From: Tunturiibacter gelidiferens
Lineage (GTDB): Bacteria; Acidobacteriota; Terriglobia; Terriglobales; Acidobacteriaceae
Assembly (NCBI RefSeq): GCF_013410115.1
Contig: NZ_JACCCV010000002.1
Location: 1,240,001 to 1,304,000, forward strand
Direction of reading: 5' to 3'
Length of the DNA: 64,000 bases
Positions 46,085 through 55,386 of the stretch are shown here, piece by piece. Made by a program: the position numbers and the translations under genes. The number at the start of each line of letters is the position of its first letter. Positions within the stretch are counted from its first letter, which is position 1. Below the pieces are notes generated by a model that saw nothing but the letters and a program-made list of their open reading frames with translations, searched no databases and was not told the origin of the DNA.

Positions 46085-49000
46085 ATGAGACGCATAATCA
46101 TGAGCGCAGAATGTCGAAACTTTGCAGAAGGTTTGACGAACAGGATCTCGTTGAGAAGATCTTTTTTTGTTGTTGCCTTCGCTCTCTTGCTTGCCATCTG
46201 TCCAACAATGTACGGCCAGGCAAGCGGTAGTTTTTCCGGGACTGTGCTTGATAAATCCGGATCGGCCATCGCGGGGGCTACGGTCACGGTCACCGCCCAG
46301 AGCACCGGCCTGACTCGCGAATCCAAGACGGACAGCGCCGGCCACTATCTGATTCCTCTGCTCCCTGTCGGAAGTTTCACCGTGCGCGTCGACTTCACCG
46401 GCTTTCAAAGCACAGAAGCCAAAGATCTCAATCTCCAGATTGGCGAAGCCCGCGAACTCAATTTTTCCATCACTCCTGCAACCGTAGTCTCGACCGTGAC
46501 GGTCTCCGGGGACGCGGTAACCGCCGAGACCACGAATCCTTCTCTCGGCCAGGTGATCACTTCGCAGCAGGTGTCGCAGCTTCCCTTGAACGGTCGCGAC
46601 TTCGTCCAACTCGCCACGCTCACTGCAGGCGCTACAGCAGAGACCAACCCCAACAGCTTTTTCACCTCCGGCACCGACAGCGAAGTGGCCGCGCGCGGTT
46701 CCTTCTCTCTGTCGGTTGGCGGTTCCCGGCCCAACAGCACCGATTGGCTGCTCGATGGAGTCGACAATAACGAACTGACGGCGGGCGGAATCGGCGTCTT
46801 CTCTTCCATCGACGATATCCAGGAATTCAAAGTACTCACCTACAGCTACTCCGCGGAATACGGCTCCCGCGCCGGCCCCACCGTGCTGGTCACAACCAAG
46901 TCGGGTACAAATGACTTCCACGGATCTCTCTTCGAGTTCGTCCGTAACACCGCCTTCGACGCGAAGGGGGACTTTGACACTACAACCCCGAAGTTCAATC
47001 TGAATCAATTTGGCGGCTCTATCGGAGGACCGATCCTCCACAACAAAACGTTTTTCTTCGTGGATGGCGAGCAGAAGTATCAGCGTCAAGGAATCACCTT
47101 CACCGGTCTGATTCCTTCACTGGCCATGCGCAAAGGCGATTTCTCGGCCGACCCCTTCGGTACCAATATTTCGACAGGCACCAATGGCGCTTTCAATCCC
47201 GTCATCGCTAACCCGAATATGTTCGGCTCACCCAACCCTTACTTCCAGTGCGACGCCTCCGGCACTCCAATACCCGCGAACCCCGACGGCAGCCAGGCAC
47301 AGGGAACCCCCTGCAACAAGATTCCTTCAAACCTGATCAACAGCGCTGGTCAGGGCCTGCTCAATATCTATCCTGCGCCCAACGCTTCCGGTGGGAGCTA
47401 CAACTATGTCAACGAGCCCGTCCGCGTCCTAAACGAAACCAAATTCGATATTCGGTTGGATGAGACGCTCACAGCCAAGGACAACCTGTTTGGCCGCTTC
47501 AGCTACGACCAGGCGTTTTCTTTTGCGCCCGGCGGCGCGCCCGGCCTCGCCGAACAGAATGCCTTCGGCAGCAATGAAAACCTCATCAATCACGCACGCA
47601 ATGCCGGCATCGGCTGGAGCCACGTGTTTGCGGCCAACACACTCAACCAGGCCACCTTCGGCTACGACCGCATCTTCAACTACATTGACTCACAGGGTAA
47701 CTTCACCTGCGGATCGGCCCTCCTCGGCATCCCCAATGCCAATACCGGCTGCTCGCCTACCGGGACCCCCCTTGCCGGAGGATCCTACAGTCAAGGTGTG
47801 GTTTCCGTCTCGCCCACCAGCGGATATTGGGCAATCGGCGATCGTGGCTACTCTCCCTTCCAGGGTGGAACCAATATCTACTCCTTCAAAGACGATCTCG
47901 ACCTCATCCGCGGCAAACATGATATTCACGTCGGAATCGATCTCCGTGCCAATCAGATGAATGTCGGCACAGAAGCCTTTGGATCCGGCTTTCTGCTCCC
48001 CGGTGTCACGGGCAACTTCAGCGGGGCAGGTGTAGCCCCCGGCAATCCCGAGGCCGACCTGCTGATGGGGATTAGCGGCGGCGCCATCCACGACCAGACA
48101 TTCAATGGTGCAGTCACAGGCCGCCGCTGGAAGATCGTAAGACCCTTCGTCGAGGATGACTGGCGGATCATCCCGTCGCTGACCCTCAATCTGGGCCTGG
48201 CGTGGGCCGTCACGAGTCCGATCACCGAGGTCCATGACCGGATGGCGAACTACATCCCCTCGACCCGAGAGCTTCAGATCGCAGGCCAGAACGGAGTGAG
48301 CCGATCGGCGGGCATCAATAGGTTCGGAGGCGCATACGAACCCCGTCTGGGCTTCGCGTGGAAGGTCCTCGGTAGCGACAAGACAGTGCTCCGCGGCGGC
48401 TTCGGCATCTACCACGACTCGGTCTGGAGCCAGGGCGCGCAGGGCCTGTGGCAAAATCCGCCCAACCTCGGCGAGACCGATCAATTCCATGGAGCGGGCT
48501 GCGCCTTTGCGACTTCATTCTGCGCCCTCAACGGCCAGACACCTTCGGGAACCTTCTTCCTCTCCGACGGCTTTCCGATTCCGCCCACGCCGGGGACTGT
48601 GGCCAACTTCCAAGGCACGTTCTACTATCAGCCACCCAACTTCCAGCCTGGCAGGGTTCATCAATATAACGTCAACGTGGAACGCCAGCTGCCAGGCGAT
48701 GTTCTGCTCACCGCTGGCTATGCCGGCGCGGTCGCCGGCCACATACTGGTAAGCGGCAATGCCATCAACGTCAACAGCCCTTCTGCTTGCGGAGTCGACT
48801 CTACCTATACGATCGGCTGCCTGCCCGGCGGCGCACCCTACATCTATCCCTACCCCACCGAGAACTTTAACTCGATCATTCTCTTTGGCGATGTGGGCAA
48901 AACCCACTACAACTCGCTGCAGATCAAAGCAGAGACCAAGACGCCCAAGCATGGCCTTTACGCGCTGATCGCTTACACCTACTCGCGCACCTACGACAAT

Positions 49001-49720
49001 GGTCTAAGCGACGGCCTTGGCTCGTTGTTGAGCGCCCCCTATTTCCCATTGCCCAACTGGGAAAACCTCGACTGGGGACTGTCGCAGATCAACCTGAATC
49101 ACAGCTTCACTGCGAGCATCATCTATGACCTGCCAGTCGGCAAAGGCAAAGCGTTCGGAAGCACCTGGGGCCCTGTGACCGACACTCTTCTCGGCAACTG
49201 GCAGGTCACGCTGATTCAAAGGATCTCCTCCGGGTTCCCGGTTCCTCTGATCGACACCAGTAACCAGTCGGGCGCTAACTTCAATGAAGCCGGCAACGGC
49301 TTCAATTACAACCGGCCCGACCAGATTCCCGGCTGCGATACGCACGCAGCGAGTCACAGCCACTACCAGTGGATCAATTCTGCTTGCTTCGCCCCCCCTC
49401 AGGCCCAACAATTTGACAGCACCGGTAAGTTAATCGTCCCCGGCAAGCTCGGCAATGCCAATCGTGTCCCGGTCTCGGGACCCGATTTCGTCAACTCTGA
49501 CTTCTCACTCATCAAGCAATTTCGCTTGCCACGTGAGGTGGGCTTGAACTTCCGCGCTGAGTTCTTCAACCTGTTCAATCATCCGCAATACGGATCGCCA
49601 ATCGCCGACATCAACTTCAATTCACCGGCTGCGGGCACGGTCTCCCCTTTCTTCGGCTCAGTGAACTCCACTGTCAACAATCCGCGCTTAATACAACTTG
49701 CCCTCAAGCTAACGTTCTGA
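46085..49720 (+). CDS. TonB-dependent receptor, Oar-like, with carboxypeptidase regulatory domain
   Basis: An outer-membrane receptor of 1211 residues. A signal peptide (about 20-50, ending near MYGQA) is followed by a carboxypeptidase-regulatory/CnaB-like beta domain (about 50-150, SGSFSGTVLDKSGSAIAGATVTV), a plug with QLPLNGRDFVQLATLTAG and DGVDNNELTAGG, and a long beta-barrel ending in LALKLTF. Such receptors are numerous in acidobacteria and bind polysaccharide or other large nutrients. The ligand is unknown. ATG at 46085 is preferred because of the AAGGGG site and the following signal-like segment. Confidence 0.9.
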   Translation: MRRIIMSAECRNFAEGLTNRISLRRSFFVVAFALLLAICPTMYGQASGSFSGTVLDKSGSAIAGATVTVTAQSTGLTRESKTDSAGHYLIPLLPVGSFTVRVDFTGFQSTEAKDLNLQIGEARELNFSITPATVVSTVTVSGDAVTAETTNPSLGQVITSQQVSQLPLNGRDFVQLATLTAGATAETNPNSFFTSGTDSEVAARGSFSLSVGGSRPNSTDWLLDGVDNNELTAGGIGVFSSIDDIQEFKVLTYSYSAEYGSRAGPTVLVTTKSGTNDFHGSLFEFVRNTAFDAKGDFDTTTPKFNLNQFGGSIGGPILHNKTFFFVDGEQKYQRQGITFTGLIPSLAMRKGDFSADPFGTNISTGTNGAFNPVIANPNMFGSPNPYFQCDASGTPIPANPDGSQAQGTPCNKIPSNLINSAGQGLLNIYPAPNASGGSYNYVNEPVRVLNETKFDIRLDETLTAKDNLFGRFSYDQAFSFAPGGAPGLAEQNAFGSNENLINHARNAGIGWSHVFAANTLNQATFGYDRIFNYIDSQGNFTCGSALLGIPNANTGCSPTGTPLAGGSYSQGVVSVSPTSGYWAIGDRGYSPFQGGTNIYSFKDDLDLIRGKHDIHVGIDLRANQMNVGTEAFGSGFLLPGVTGNFSGAGVAPGNPEADLLMGISGGAIHDQTFNGAVTGRRWKIVRPFVEDDWRIIPSLTLNLGLAWAVTSPITEVHDRMANYIPSTRELQIAGQNGVSRSAGINRFGGAYEPRLGFAWKVLGSDKTVLRGGFGIYHDSVWSQGAQGLWQNPPNLGETDQFHGAGCAFATSFCALNGQTPSGTFFLSDGFPIPPTPGTVANFQGTFYYQPPNFQPGRVHQYNVNVERQLPGDVLLTAGYAGAVAGHILVSGNAINVNSPSACGVDSTYTIGCLPGGAPYIYPYPTENFNSIILFGDVGKTHYNSLQIKAETKTPKHGLYALIAYTYSRTYDNGLSDGLGSLLSAPYFPLPNWENLDWGLSQINLNHSFTASIIYDLPVGKGKAFGSTWGPVTDTLLGNWQVTLIQRISSGFPVPLIDTSNQSGANFNEAGNGFNYNRPDQIPGCDTHAASHSHYQWINSACFAPPQAQQFDSTGKLIVPGKLGNANRVPVSGPDFVNSDFSLIKQFRLPREVGLNFRAEFFNLFNHPQYGSPIADINFNSPAAGTVSPFFGSVNSTVNNPRLIQLALKLTF

Positions 49721-49752
49721 GGTTACGTGCCGAATCGGCGGACTCGTCTTTT

Positions 49753-49830
49753 AGCGAGTCAGCGGGAAGTAGGCGAGTTAGCAAGTCAGCGAGAAGTTCG
49801 CTAGCTTGCTAACTCGCTGACTTGCTAAGC
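49753..49830. terminator. Inverted and tandem repeats between convergent genes
   Basis: Between the receptor and rhomboid stops, TAGCAAGTCAGCGAG (49779-49793) has a perfect 15-bp inverted partner at 49813-49827. GCGAGTTAGCAAG (49774-49786) has a perfect 13-bp partner at 49805-49817, so two alternative hairpins can form. Together they look like a bidirectional terminator, but without a T-run. Confidence 0.6.
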
Positions 49831-49834
49831 AGAT

Positions 49835-50665
49835 CTACTTAAGCTTGGTGATGAAGTACGCGAAGAGGAAGAGCAGAAACGCGGCGGCGGCGAAGGTGAG
49901 CTTCTGCCGCGCGAGGTAGCGGGTGCGGCCGGAGGTCATGCGCGGCACCAGAGGAACACCCAGCGCCAGCCCGCTCAGAAACCCGCCGATGTGGGCGTGG
50001 TTGTCGATCCGGACAATACTGGTAAAGTTGGCGCCGATTCCGATGATCAGGTTCAACACCGCGAACTGAATCACGGAGCGGCGGAGCCGCTTGAGCTCGA
50101 ACGCCGGGATGGGCAGCTTCTTGTTCGACAGCAGAACGATCAGGATACCGGCGATGCCGAAGACCGCACCCGAGGCTCCCGCGCCAACCGAGCCGTAGTC
50201 TCGAAAGACCACATTGGAGAACAGTCCGAGCAGGTTGCCAGAAATGCCCGTAATGACATACACCGCGATCAACCCAAAGGGACCCAGCAGCGGCTCACCG
50301 AGCAGTCCCAGGTTCCAGAGGCACCACATGTTGGTCGCGATATGGAGCAGGCCGACGTGGACAAAGGTAGCCGTAAGCAGGCGATACCACTGACCGTGCA
50401 TAATGAACTCGGTGTTGGTGGCACCGAAGTAGAGCAGCTGGTTGGGCGTTGGGTTGCTGGGCGAGACTCCCCGAAAGATCATGTAGCAGAAGACCGCGAT
50501 GTTGATCCCAAGCAGAATGTAAGTACCCGGCGTGGCGAGAATGTTCCAGCCGCGTTCGCGGGAGTTCGGGCGCGAGACCTCGCGCTCGTAGTCGGGGATC
50601 GGCTGAGCGGGGACCGCGTCGGTGTGCGGCGGAAGGACTTCGCCTTCAGGAGTAGGGGGAGGCAT
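49835..50665 (-). CDS. Rhomboid family intramembrane serine protease
   Basis: The protein has 276 residues with six hydrophobic segments after a 45-residue Pro-rich cytoplasmic N-terminus. The catalytic Ser166 lies in GAGASGAVFGIAG and the His in NHAHIGGF (His225). HVGLLHIATNMWCLWNLG (His103-His108 region) forms the oxyanion-side loop. It cleaves membrane proteins within the bilayer; the substrate is unknown. It is convergent with the receptor gene and followed on the minus strand upstream by a small Zn-finger membrane gene. Confidence 0.92.
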   Translation of the reverse strand: MPPPTPEGEVLPPHTDAVPAQPIPDYEREVSRPNSRERGWNILATPGTYILLGINIAVFCYMIFRGVSPSNPTPNQLLYFGATNTEFIMHGQWYRLLTATFVHVGLLHIATNMWCLWNLGLLGEPLLGPFGLIAVYVITGISGNLLGLFSNVVFRDYGSVGAGASGAVFGIAGILIVLLSNKKLPIPAFELKRLRRSVIQFAVLNLIIGIGANFTSIVRIDNHAHIGGFLSGLALGVPLVPRMTSGRTRYLARQKLTFAAAAFLLFLFAYFITKLK

Positions 50666-50801
50666 GATGTTCTACTACGCTATCAAATGCAAGGAGACGG
50701 TGGAGAGTCGTTCGTCAGAAGTAGTCGGAGAATGCCACTGCATCTCGAAAGGATCGATCCCAGGCCACCATCTAACGATCACTAAGTGTTCAAGACTGTC
50801 T

Positions 50802-51293
50802 TCAGGCGGCGTCCTTGGTAAAGCGGTCGCGGAGGTCTGCGGGGATACGCTGCTGGACGATGCTGCCGATAAAGCCAGGAAGCGGGGTCGCGACGGCAAC
50901 CAGCACCCAGAGAAGTGTCGAGAAGATCAGGCCGGCAATCGCGACAGCCTCAAGCGAGACGGCCACAGCGTGGGCCTGGTTCAGATGAACCCGAACCGTG
51001 TTGATGTGGGTGACGACCTCGACCCGGTGAATAACCACCGCAGCCAGCAGAAAGGCAACAATCGAAAGGGTGCTCACGCTGATCAGAAGCACATCGATGG
51101 TACGGGCGATGCGCTGGCGGCGACGGCAATGACTGCAATCTGACAGATGCTGGTCGTAGTCCGTGCGCATGGCCGGAGACAGACCCGAGATGTCATAGCG
51201 CCAACCGGAGAGAATGTCCCCCACTACCTGATCGATGCAACCCGAGGTGTGAGTTCTGCGGTTGACGGGAAATGCTAACGCTGTTTTTTTCAT
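50802..51293 (-). CDS. Small membrane protein with zinc-finger-like N-terminus
   Basis: The 163-residue protein begins with a soluble part that contains YDQHLSDCSHCRRRQ (about 46-60), a HxxxCxxC pattern as in anti-sigma-like zinc fingers. Two membrane segments follow (about 64-90 and 113-135). No sigma-factor gene is nearby. It may be an orphan anti-sigma-like or a redox sensor. The gene stands alone, about 136 bp upstream of the rhomboid start on the same strand. Confidence 0.65.
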   Translation of the reverse strand: MKKTALAFPVNRRTHTSGCIDQVVGDILSGWRYDISGLSPAMRTDYDQHLSDCSHCRRRQRIARTIDVLLISVSTLSIVAFLLAAVVIHRVEVVTHINTVRVHLNQAHAVAVSLEAVAIAGLIFSTLLWVLVAVATPLPGFIGSIVQQRIPADLRDRFTKDAA

Positions 51294-51399
51294 CAGTTTA
51301 TAGTCACCATTCTATCCTGTTTGATAGCCGGAAGAAAGGAAAGGATTCATCGAATCGTAACCCTTGGAGTACCCTCACTAAGCGCTTGAAAATGCAGAA

Positions 51400-52467
51400 C
51401 TAAAGAGTGATTGGATCGAGCGGAACAGCCTGTCCAGCCAAAAGAATCCGGTTACCGAGCAGCGTCGGTTGGTTACCCAGCGCCTGCTCCGCAGAAAGAC
51501 GCGCAAGTTCGGGAGCGTTGTTGGACTCGGAGAGGTGGCCGAGGACGATCCAGGCAGCGCCGCCGTCGTAGTCTTTTTGCAGAAACTCGGCAGTCGCGTG
51601 ATTGGACAGGTGGCCAACCCGCGAGAGCACGCGCTGCTTGACCGACCAAGGGTAGGGGCCGTCGCGGAGCATCTCTAGATCGTGGTTTGACTCCAGCAAC
51701 AAGACGTCGATGCGCTTGAGGGCGGCCTTGACGTTGGGGGGCATGTAGCCAAGATCGGTGGCCAACGCCATGCGAATCCCCTCGGCCTCGAAGACGAAGC
51801 CGCAGGGGTCGGCCGCATCGTGCGGGATGGTAAAAGGGGTGATCTCGATGTCGCCGATTGAGAATTGGGTGCCGGAGTGAAAGTACTCCACGGCGGGAAG
51901 GTGCGTAGGATCAGCCTTTTGTTCAGCTTTCTGCGCGGCGGCGGAATCGGGCTCCGGACCGCAAAGCTCCTCTTCGTCTGGATCGATGGGCAGCTCAAGC
52001 GTCGCGTTGGGATCGTCGGAGCGGTTGAGAGCAGCGGCCTCGGCGGAGACGCTGGCGATCGCCTCGGACTGGGCGGCAAGCTGGGTGGCGAGGCCGGCGG
52101 TAGAGGTACTCGCTGCGATAGCTGTGGCGCGGGCCTCCTTTTCGCGCTGCACGTGATCGAGCCATTTGGCGTAGGTCATCGTGCTGCGCGGGGTGAGCAT
52201 ACGGACCCAGGCGCGGTGGGTCGGCTCGGTAAAGAAAACAGGGATTTTGAGACGGCGGGCGAGGACCGCGAGGCCTGCGATGTGGTCCTGATGCTCGTGC
52301 GTGACGAGGATGGCGTCGAGTCTGGCGGGATCTTCTCCCGCAACGGCCATGCGCTTCAAAAGCTCGCGGCATGAGAGACCGGCGTCGACCAGAACGCGCG
52401 TTCGGGAGCTGGCGATAACGGTGCTATTGCCTTTGGACCCGGAGGCGAGCACTGTCATACGCATCAT
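51400..52467 (-). CDS. YycJ/WalJ-like metallo-beta-lactamase hydrolase with inserted segment
   Basis: This 355-residue protein has the metal motif THEHQDHIAG (57-65), a distal FTIPHDAADPCGFVF, ALATDLGY and VLGHLSESNNAPELA, as in YycJ-type nuclease-like hydrolases (about 264 residues). The difference in length is a Glu/Ala/Asp-rich insertion at about 95-190. Upstream on the same region lies the partial palindromic repeat. The natural substrate is unknown. Confidence 0.82.
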   Translation of the reverse strand: MMRMTVLASGSKGNSTVIASSRTRVLVDAGLSCRELLKRMAVAGEDPARLDAILVTHEHQDHIAGLAVLARRLKIPVFFTEPTHRAWVRMLTPRSTMTYAKWLDHVQREKEARATAIAASTSTAGLATQLAAQSEAIASVSAEAAALNRSDDPNATLELPIDPDEEELCGPEPDSAAAQKAEQKADPTHLPAVEYFHSGTQFSIGDIEITPFTIPHDAADPCGFVFEAEGIRMALATDLGYMPPNVKAALKRIDVLLLESNHDLEMLRDGPYPWSVKQRVLSRVGHLSNHATAEFLQKDYDGGAAWIVLGHLSESNNAPELARLSAEQALGNQPTLLGNRILLAGQAVPLDPITL

Positions 52468-52535
52468 CTGGTAAGAATACGCCGATTAATTGTGAGTATG
52501 TCGCCGGGGTAATCAGTTTGGTTCACCAGGAAGCT

Positions 52536-52665
52536 GTCCTGCCGGACCGGCCTACTACGCTCGGGGCGGTCACTTCGTGACGCGTATACCTTTCTTGCAG
52601 CCGACGATCTGCGCTGGTCCTCCCGTTGGTCGGGAAGAAGTCGATTCCGACCAAGGGAAGGACCG
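52536..52665. repeat. Palindromic repeat element, partial copy
   Basis: The copy shares GTCCTGCCGGAC, the GGCGGTCACTTCGTGAC arm, TATACCTTT and the inner GGTCCTCCCGTTGGTCGG/CCGACCA..GG.AGGACC inverted pair with the full element at 36536-36745. It has no right outer arm. It lies in the 228-bp gap between the YycJ-like gene and a 79-residue gene. Confidence 0.8.
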
Positions 52666-52695
52666 CGCGAAGCAGTAAAAACGCGTGCGAACGCC

Positions 52696-52935
52696 TCAGG
52701 GCTCCAGGCGGTGAAGCGCAGCGATGTCGGAGAGAAGTGTTGAATAACCGCCGCTTCCCAGAGGGACAAAGTTGCCGTGGGGGCCACGCTCAACCTTCAG
52801 GTAAAAGACGTCAGGGGTATCCTCAGAGTCGAAGACAAAGAGGATTTGGGCGAGGAACCGCTCGCCGTCTGCCATCTCAAGGGTGACGACGAGGTCGATG
52901 CTCGACTTGAGAAGAGCGAGATCCTCACTAGTCAT
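52696..52935 (-). CDS. Small conserved-looking unknown protein
   Basis: The 79-residue acidic protein has one ATG at 52935 and a mixed alpha/beta pattern (IDLVVTLEMADGERFLAQILFVF, YLKVERGPHGNFVPL). I do not recognise it. It follows the MaoC-like gene by 17 bp on the same strand, so it may be co-transcribed. Confidence 0.5.
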   Translation of the reverse strand: MTSEDLALLKSSIDLVVTLEMADGERFLAQILFVFDSEDTPDVFYLKVERGPHGNFVPLGSGGYSTLLSDIAALHRLEP

Positions 52936-52952
52936 GGAAGGCTCATCCTTTG

Positions 52953-53408
52953 CTAGACAGTGGGCCTGACGGGAGCCAGAAAGTTGACCGTCGAACGCAT
53001 GACGACCTGGTCGCGCTGGTTGAAGGCGAGGGTGCGGGTGCGGACCACGCCGAACTCCTTGCGGGAGTTGGAGTGGCGCACGCCAACCACCTCGATCTCG
53101 GTACGGAGCGAGTCACCCGGTCGGACAGGCTCAGTCCAGCGCATCTCTTCGACGCCAGCGCCGATCATGCCGCCGGCGACCGTGATCGACTGCACGCGAA
53201 GGCGCATAACGACGGCCGCGGTGAGCCAACCCGAGGCAGCGAGGCCCTTGAAGAACGAGTTCTCGCCGGCGGCCTCGTCGAGGTGGAAGGGTTGCGGGTC
53301 GTACTTGCTGCCGAACTCTTTGATCTCTTCGGCGCTCACCTTGGCCTGGCCAAGCGAGTGAAACTTCTGGCCTACGTAAAAGTCTTCGAAATAAAACTCC
53401 TGGGGCAT
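52953..53408 (-). CDS. MaoC-like hot-dog fold dehydratase
   Basis: The 151-residue protein has the MaoC pattern: YFEDFYVGQKFHS near the start, the catalytic Asp/His segment SKYDPQPFHLDEAAGE and the strand VEEMRWTEPVRPGDSL. It would hydrate enoyl-CoA thioesters. ATG at 53408 has an AGGAGA site. It follows the 3-hydroxyacyl-CoA dehydrogenase gene by 86 bp on the same strand, supporting a shared beta-oxidation or polyhydroxyalkanoate context. Confidence 0.88.
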   Translation of the reverse strand: MPQEFYFEDFYVGQKFHSLGQAKVSAEEIKEFGSKYDPQPFHLDEAAGENSFFKGLAASGWLTAAVVMRLRVQSITVAGGMIGAGVEEMRWTEPVRPGDSLRTEIEVVGVRHSNSRKEFGVVRTRTLAFNQRDQVVMRSTVNFLAPVRPTV

Positions 53409-53494
53409 TGTCTCTCCTGTTCCTTTTGGATGCTGCACTTCGCTTCAGGCTTCGGCTGGTTTCGTTAGTGTAAAGCCGCACGGACTCGTCTAGC

Positions 53495-54355
53495 TCAAGA
53501 CGTGGGGTAAGTGTAGAAGCCGCGGCCTGATTTTCGGCCCAGCCAGCCGGCGTCGACCATACGAACAAGCAGTGGACAGGGGTTGTACTTCGGGCTGCCG
53601 AGACCGTCGGCCAGAACGCGCATGATGTCGGCGCAGACGTCGAGGCCGATGAAGTCGGCGAGGGTAAGCGGGCCCATCGGATGCGCCATGCCGAGCACGA
53701 AGACCTGATCGACAGCCTCGGCGGTAGCCACGCCCTCCATCACCGAGTAGATCGCCTCGTTGATCAGCGGCATCAGCACGCGATTCGAGATGAATCCAGC
53801 GGCGTCGTTGACCTCAACCGGCGTCTTGCCAAGCTTTTTGGAGAGCGCGTGGACAGCGTCGAAGGTAGCCTGCGAGGTTGCGAGGCCGCGGATGACCTCC
53901 ACCAGCTGCATCACCGGTACCGGGTTGAAAAAGTGCATGCCGATGATCTGTTCGGGGCGCTTCGTCACTGCCGCGAGCTTCGTGATTGAGATGGAACTGG
54001 TGTTCGTCGCGAGGATGGCGTCAGCCGGAAGGATGCGGTCGAGATCGCGGAAGATCTCCGCCTTGATCGCAAACTTCTCAGTCGCCGCCTCAATGGCAAA
54101 GCCACAACTGCTGAGAGCTTCGCGGTCGAGCGTGGGTGTAATGCGGGCTCTGGCCTCGTCGGCCTGCTGCTGGGTAAGCTTGCTCTTCGCTACTTCACGT
54201 GCGAGGTTTTTTTCGATGGTGGCGAGCCCGCGATCAAGAAACGGCTGTTGCAGATCGTAGAGGATCACGTTGAAGCCGGAGCGGGCGCAGACGTGTGCGA
54301 TGCCGTTGCCCATGGTCCCGGCGCCGAGGATTGCAATGCTTTTCAAGTCGGACAT
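53495..54355 (-). CDS. 3-hydroxybutyryl-CoA dehydrogenase
   Basis: The 286-residue NAD-dependent enzyme oxidises 3-hydroxyacyl-CoA. It shows the Rossmann loop AILGAGTMGNGIAHVCARSG, the substrate-binding region ATNTSSISITKLA, the catalytic GMHFFNPVPVMQLVEVI with His, and GFISNRVLMPLINEA. This is the HbdA/PaaH single-domain form rather than the fused FadB. It probably acts with the MaoC-like enzyme. Confidence 0.93.
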   Translation of the reverse strand: MSDLKSIAILGAGTMGNGIAHVCARSGFNVILYDLQQPFLDRGLATIEKNLAREVAKSKLTQQQADEARARITPTLDREALSSCGFAIEAATEKFAIKAEIFRDLDRILPADAILATNTSSISITKLAAVTKRPEQIIGMHFFNPVPVMQLVEVIRGLATSQATFDAVHALSKKLGKTPVEVNDAAGFISNRVLMPLINEAIYSVMEGVATAEAVDQVFVLGMAHPMGPLTLADFIGLDVCADIMRVLADGLGSPKYNPCPLLVRMVDAGWLGRKSGRGFYTYPTS

Positions 54356-54423
54356 AGAGGAGTTTCAGACGACTTCGCAGTGTAGCAGCTTGCGAGGGGG
54401 ACGCGGATTATGGGTGGGTCATG

Positions 54424-55284
54424 TCAGGGACGAGGTAGATCCGGCGCGACCGCGACCAGCAGCACAGTGATGTTGTCGTTACCACCGTTCCGATTGGCAG
54501 TCGTAATCAGCTCTTCGCACGCTATGGTGAGCGCCGCCATGGTCTGCGGCTTGGGGATCGCAGTCAGAATCTCCGCGATCTCTTCGTCGCTGACCTCGTG
54601 GGTCAGACCGTCGGAGGCGAGCATATACACGTCGTTCGCCTGGGGGCGGTGGCTCTGAATCTCGGCCTGCACCGTAGCCTGCGAACCGATGGCGCGCGTG
54701 ATGAGGTTGCGCATAGGCGAGTGCGCCGCCTGATCCAGCGTGATCTGCCCGGCGCGAAGCTGCTCTTCGACCAGCGAATGATCGATGGTGAGCTGCTCGA
54801 GCTTGCCGCGACGTTGCCGGTAGCAGCGGCTGTCGCCAACGTGGCCCAGCCAGAGCGTGGGAGGATCGGTGACTCGGGAGTTCAGATGATTGGCCGGCGA
54901 ACGACGCGCCGCGGAAGCATTCCCATTCTGCCCACTGACGACGGGCGTGTGCAGCAGCGCGACCAGCGTAGTACCCATACCGTTGTACTGCCTCGAGTGA
55001 CGTGACTGCTGATAGACCGCATGATTGGCCGCCTGAATCGCAGCATTCATGCGCGCCTCCGGCCTCTGCAACTCTTCGCTGCTTCCAGGCCGAGGTGGCG
55101 CGAGATTCGCCAGGAAGGTATCGGCGGCCAGGTTGCTCGCGACCTCTCCGGCGGCTGCGCCGCCCATGCCGTCGCAGACGACAAACGCCCCGATCTCCGG
55201 TGCTGCCGCGCAGGTATCTTCATTGCCCTTACGGACGCGGCCGCGATGGGTGAGCATAGCGTAGATAAGGTGAGTGGCGGACAT
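54424..55284 (-). CDS. PP2C-family serine/threonine phosphatase
   Basis: The protein of 286 residues has the metal-binding motifs THRGRVRKGNEDTCAAAP, VVCDGMGGAAAGEVAS, WLGHVGDSRCYRQRRG, MLASDGLTHEV and GGNDNITVLLV. It is a PPM-type phosphatase, cytosolic and probably opposing Ser/Thr kinases. ATG at 55284 is preferred to a frame beginning at 55332. The gene is divergent from the DNA methyltransferase, with about 100 bp between. Confidence 0.9.
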   Translation of the reverse strand: MSATHLIYAMLTHRGRVRKGNEDTCAAAPEIGAFVVCDGMGGAAAGEVASNLAADTFLANLAPPRPGSSEELQRPEARMNAAIQAANHAVYQQSRHSRQYNGMGTTLVALLHTPVVSGQNGNASAARRSPANHLNSRVTDPPTLWLGHVGDSRCYRQRRGKLEQLTIDHSLVEEQLRAGQITLDQAAHSPMRNLITRAIGSQATVQAEIQSHRPQANDVYMLASDGLTHEVSDEEIAEILTAIPKPQTMAALTIACEELITTANRNGGNDNITVLLVAVAPDLPRP

Positions 55285-55386
55285 AGTCGAACGTGGCCGA
55301 TGCAGACAGGCCATCCGAAGAGAACGATACACGTCGAAGCCGCCGAGACCAAGGGTACGTTAGTGTTAGGAGCGGAGAACGTTGGT

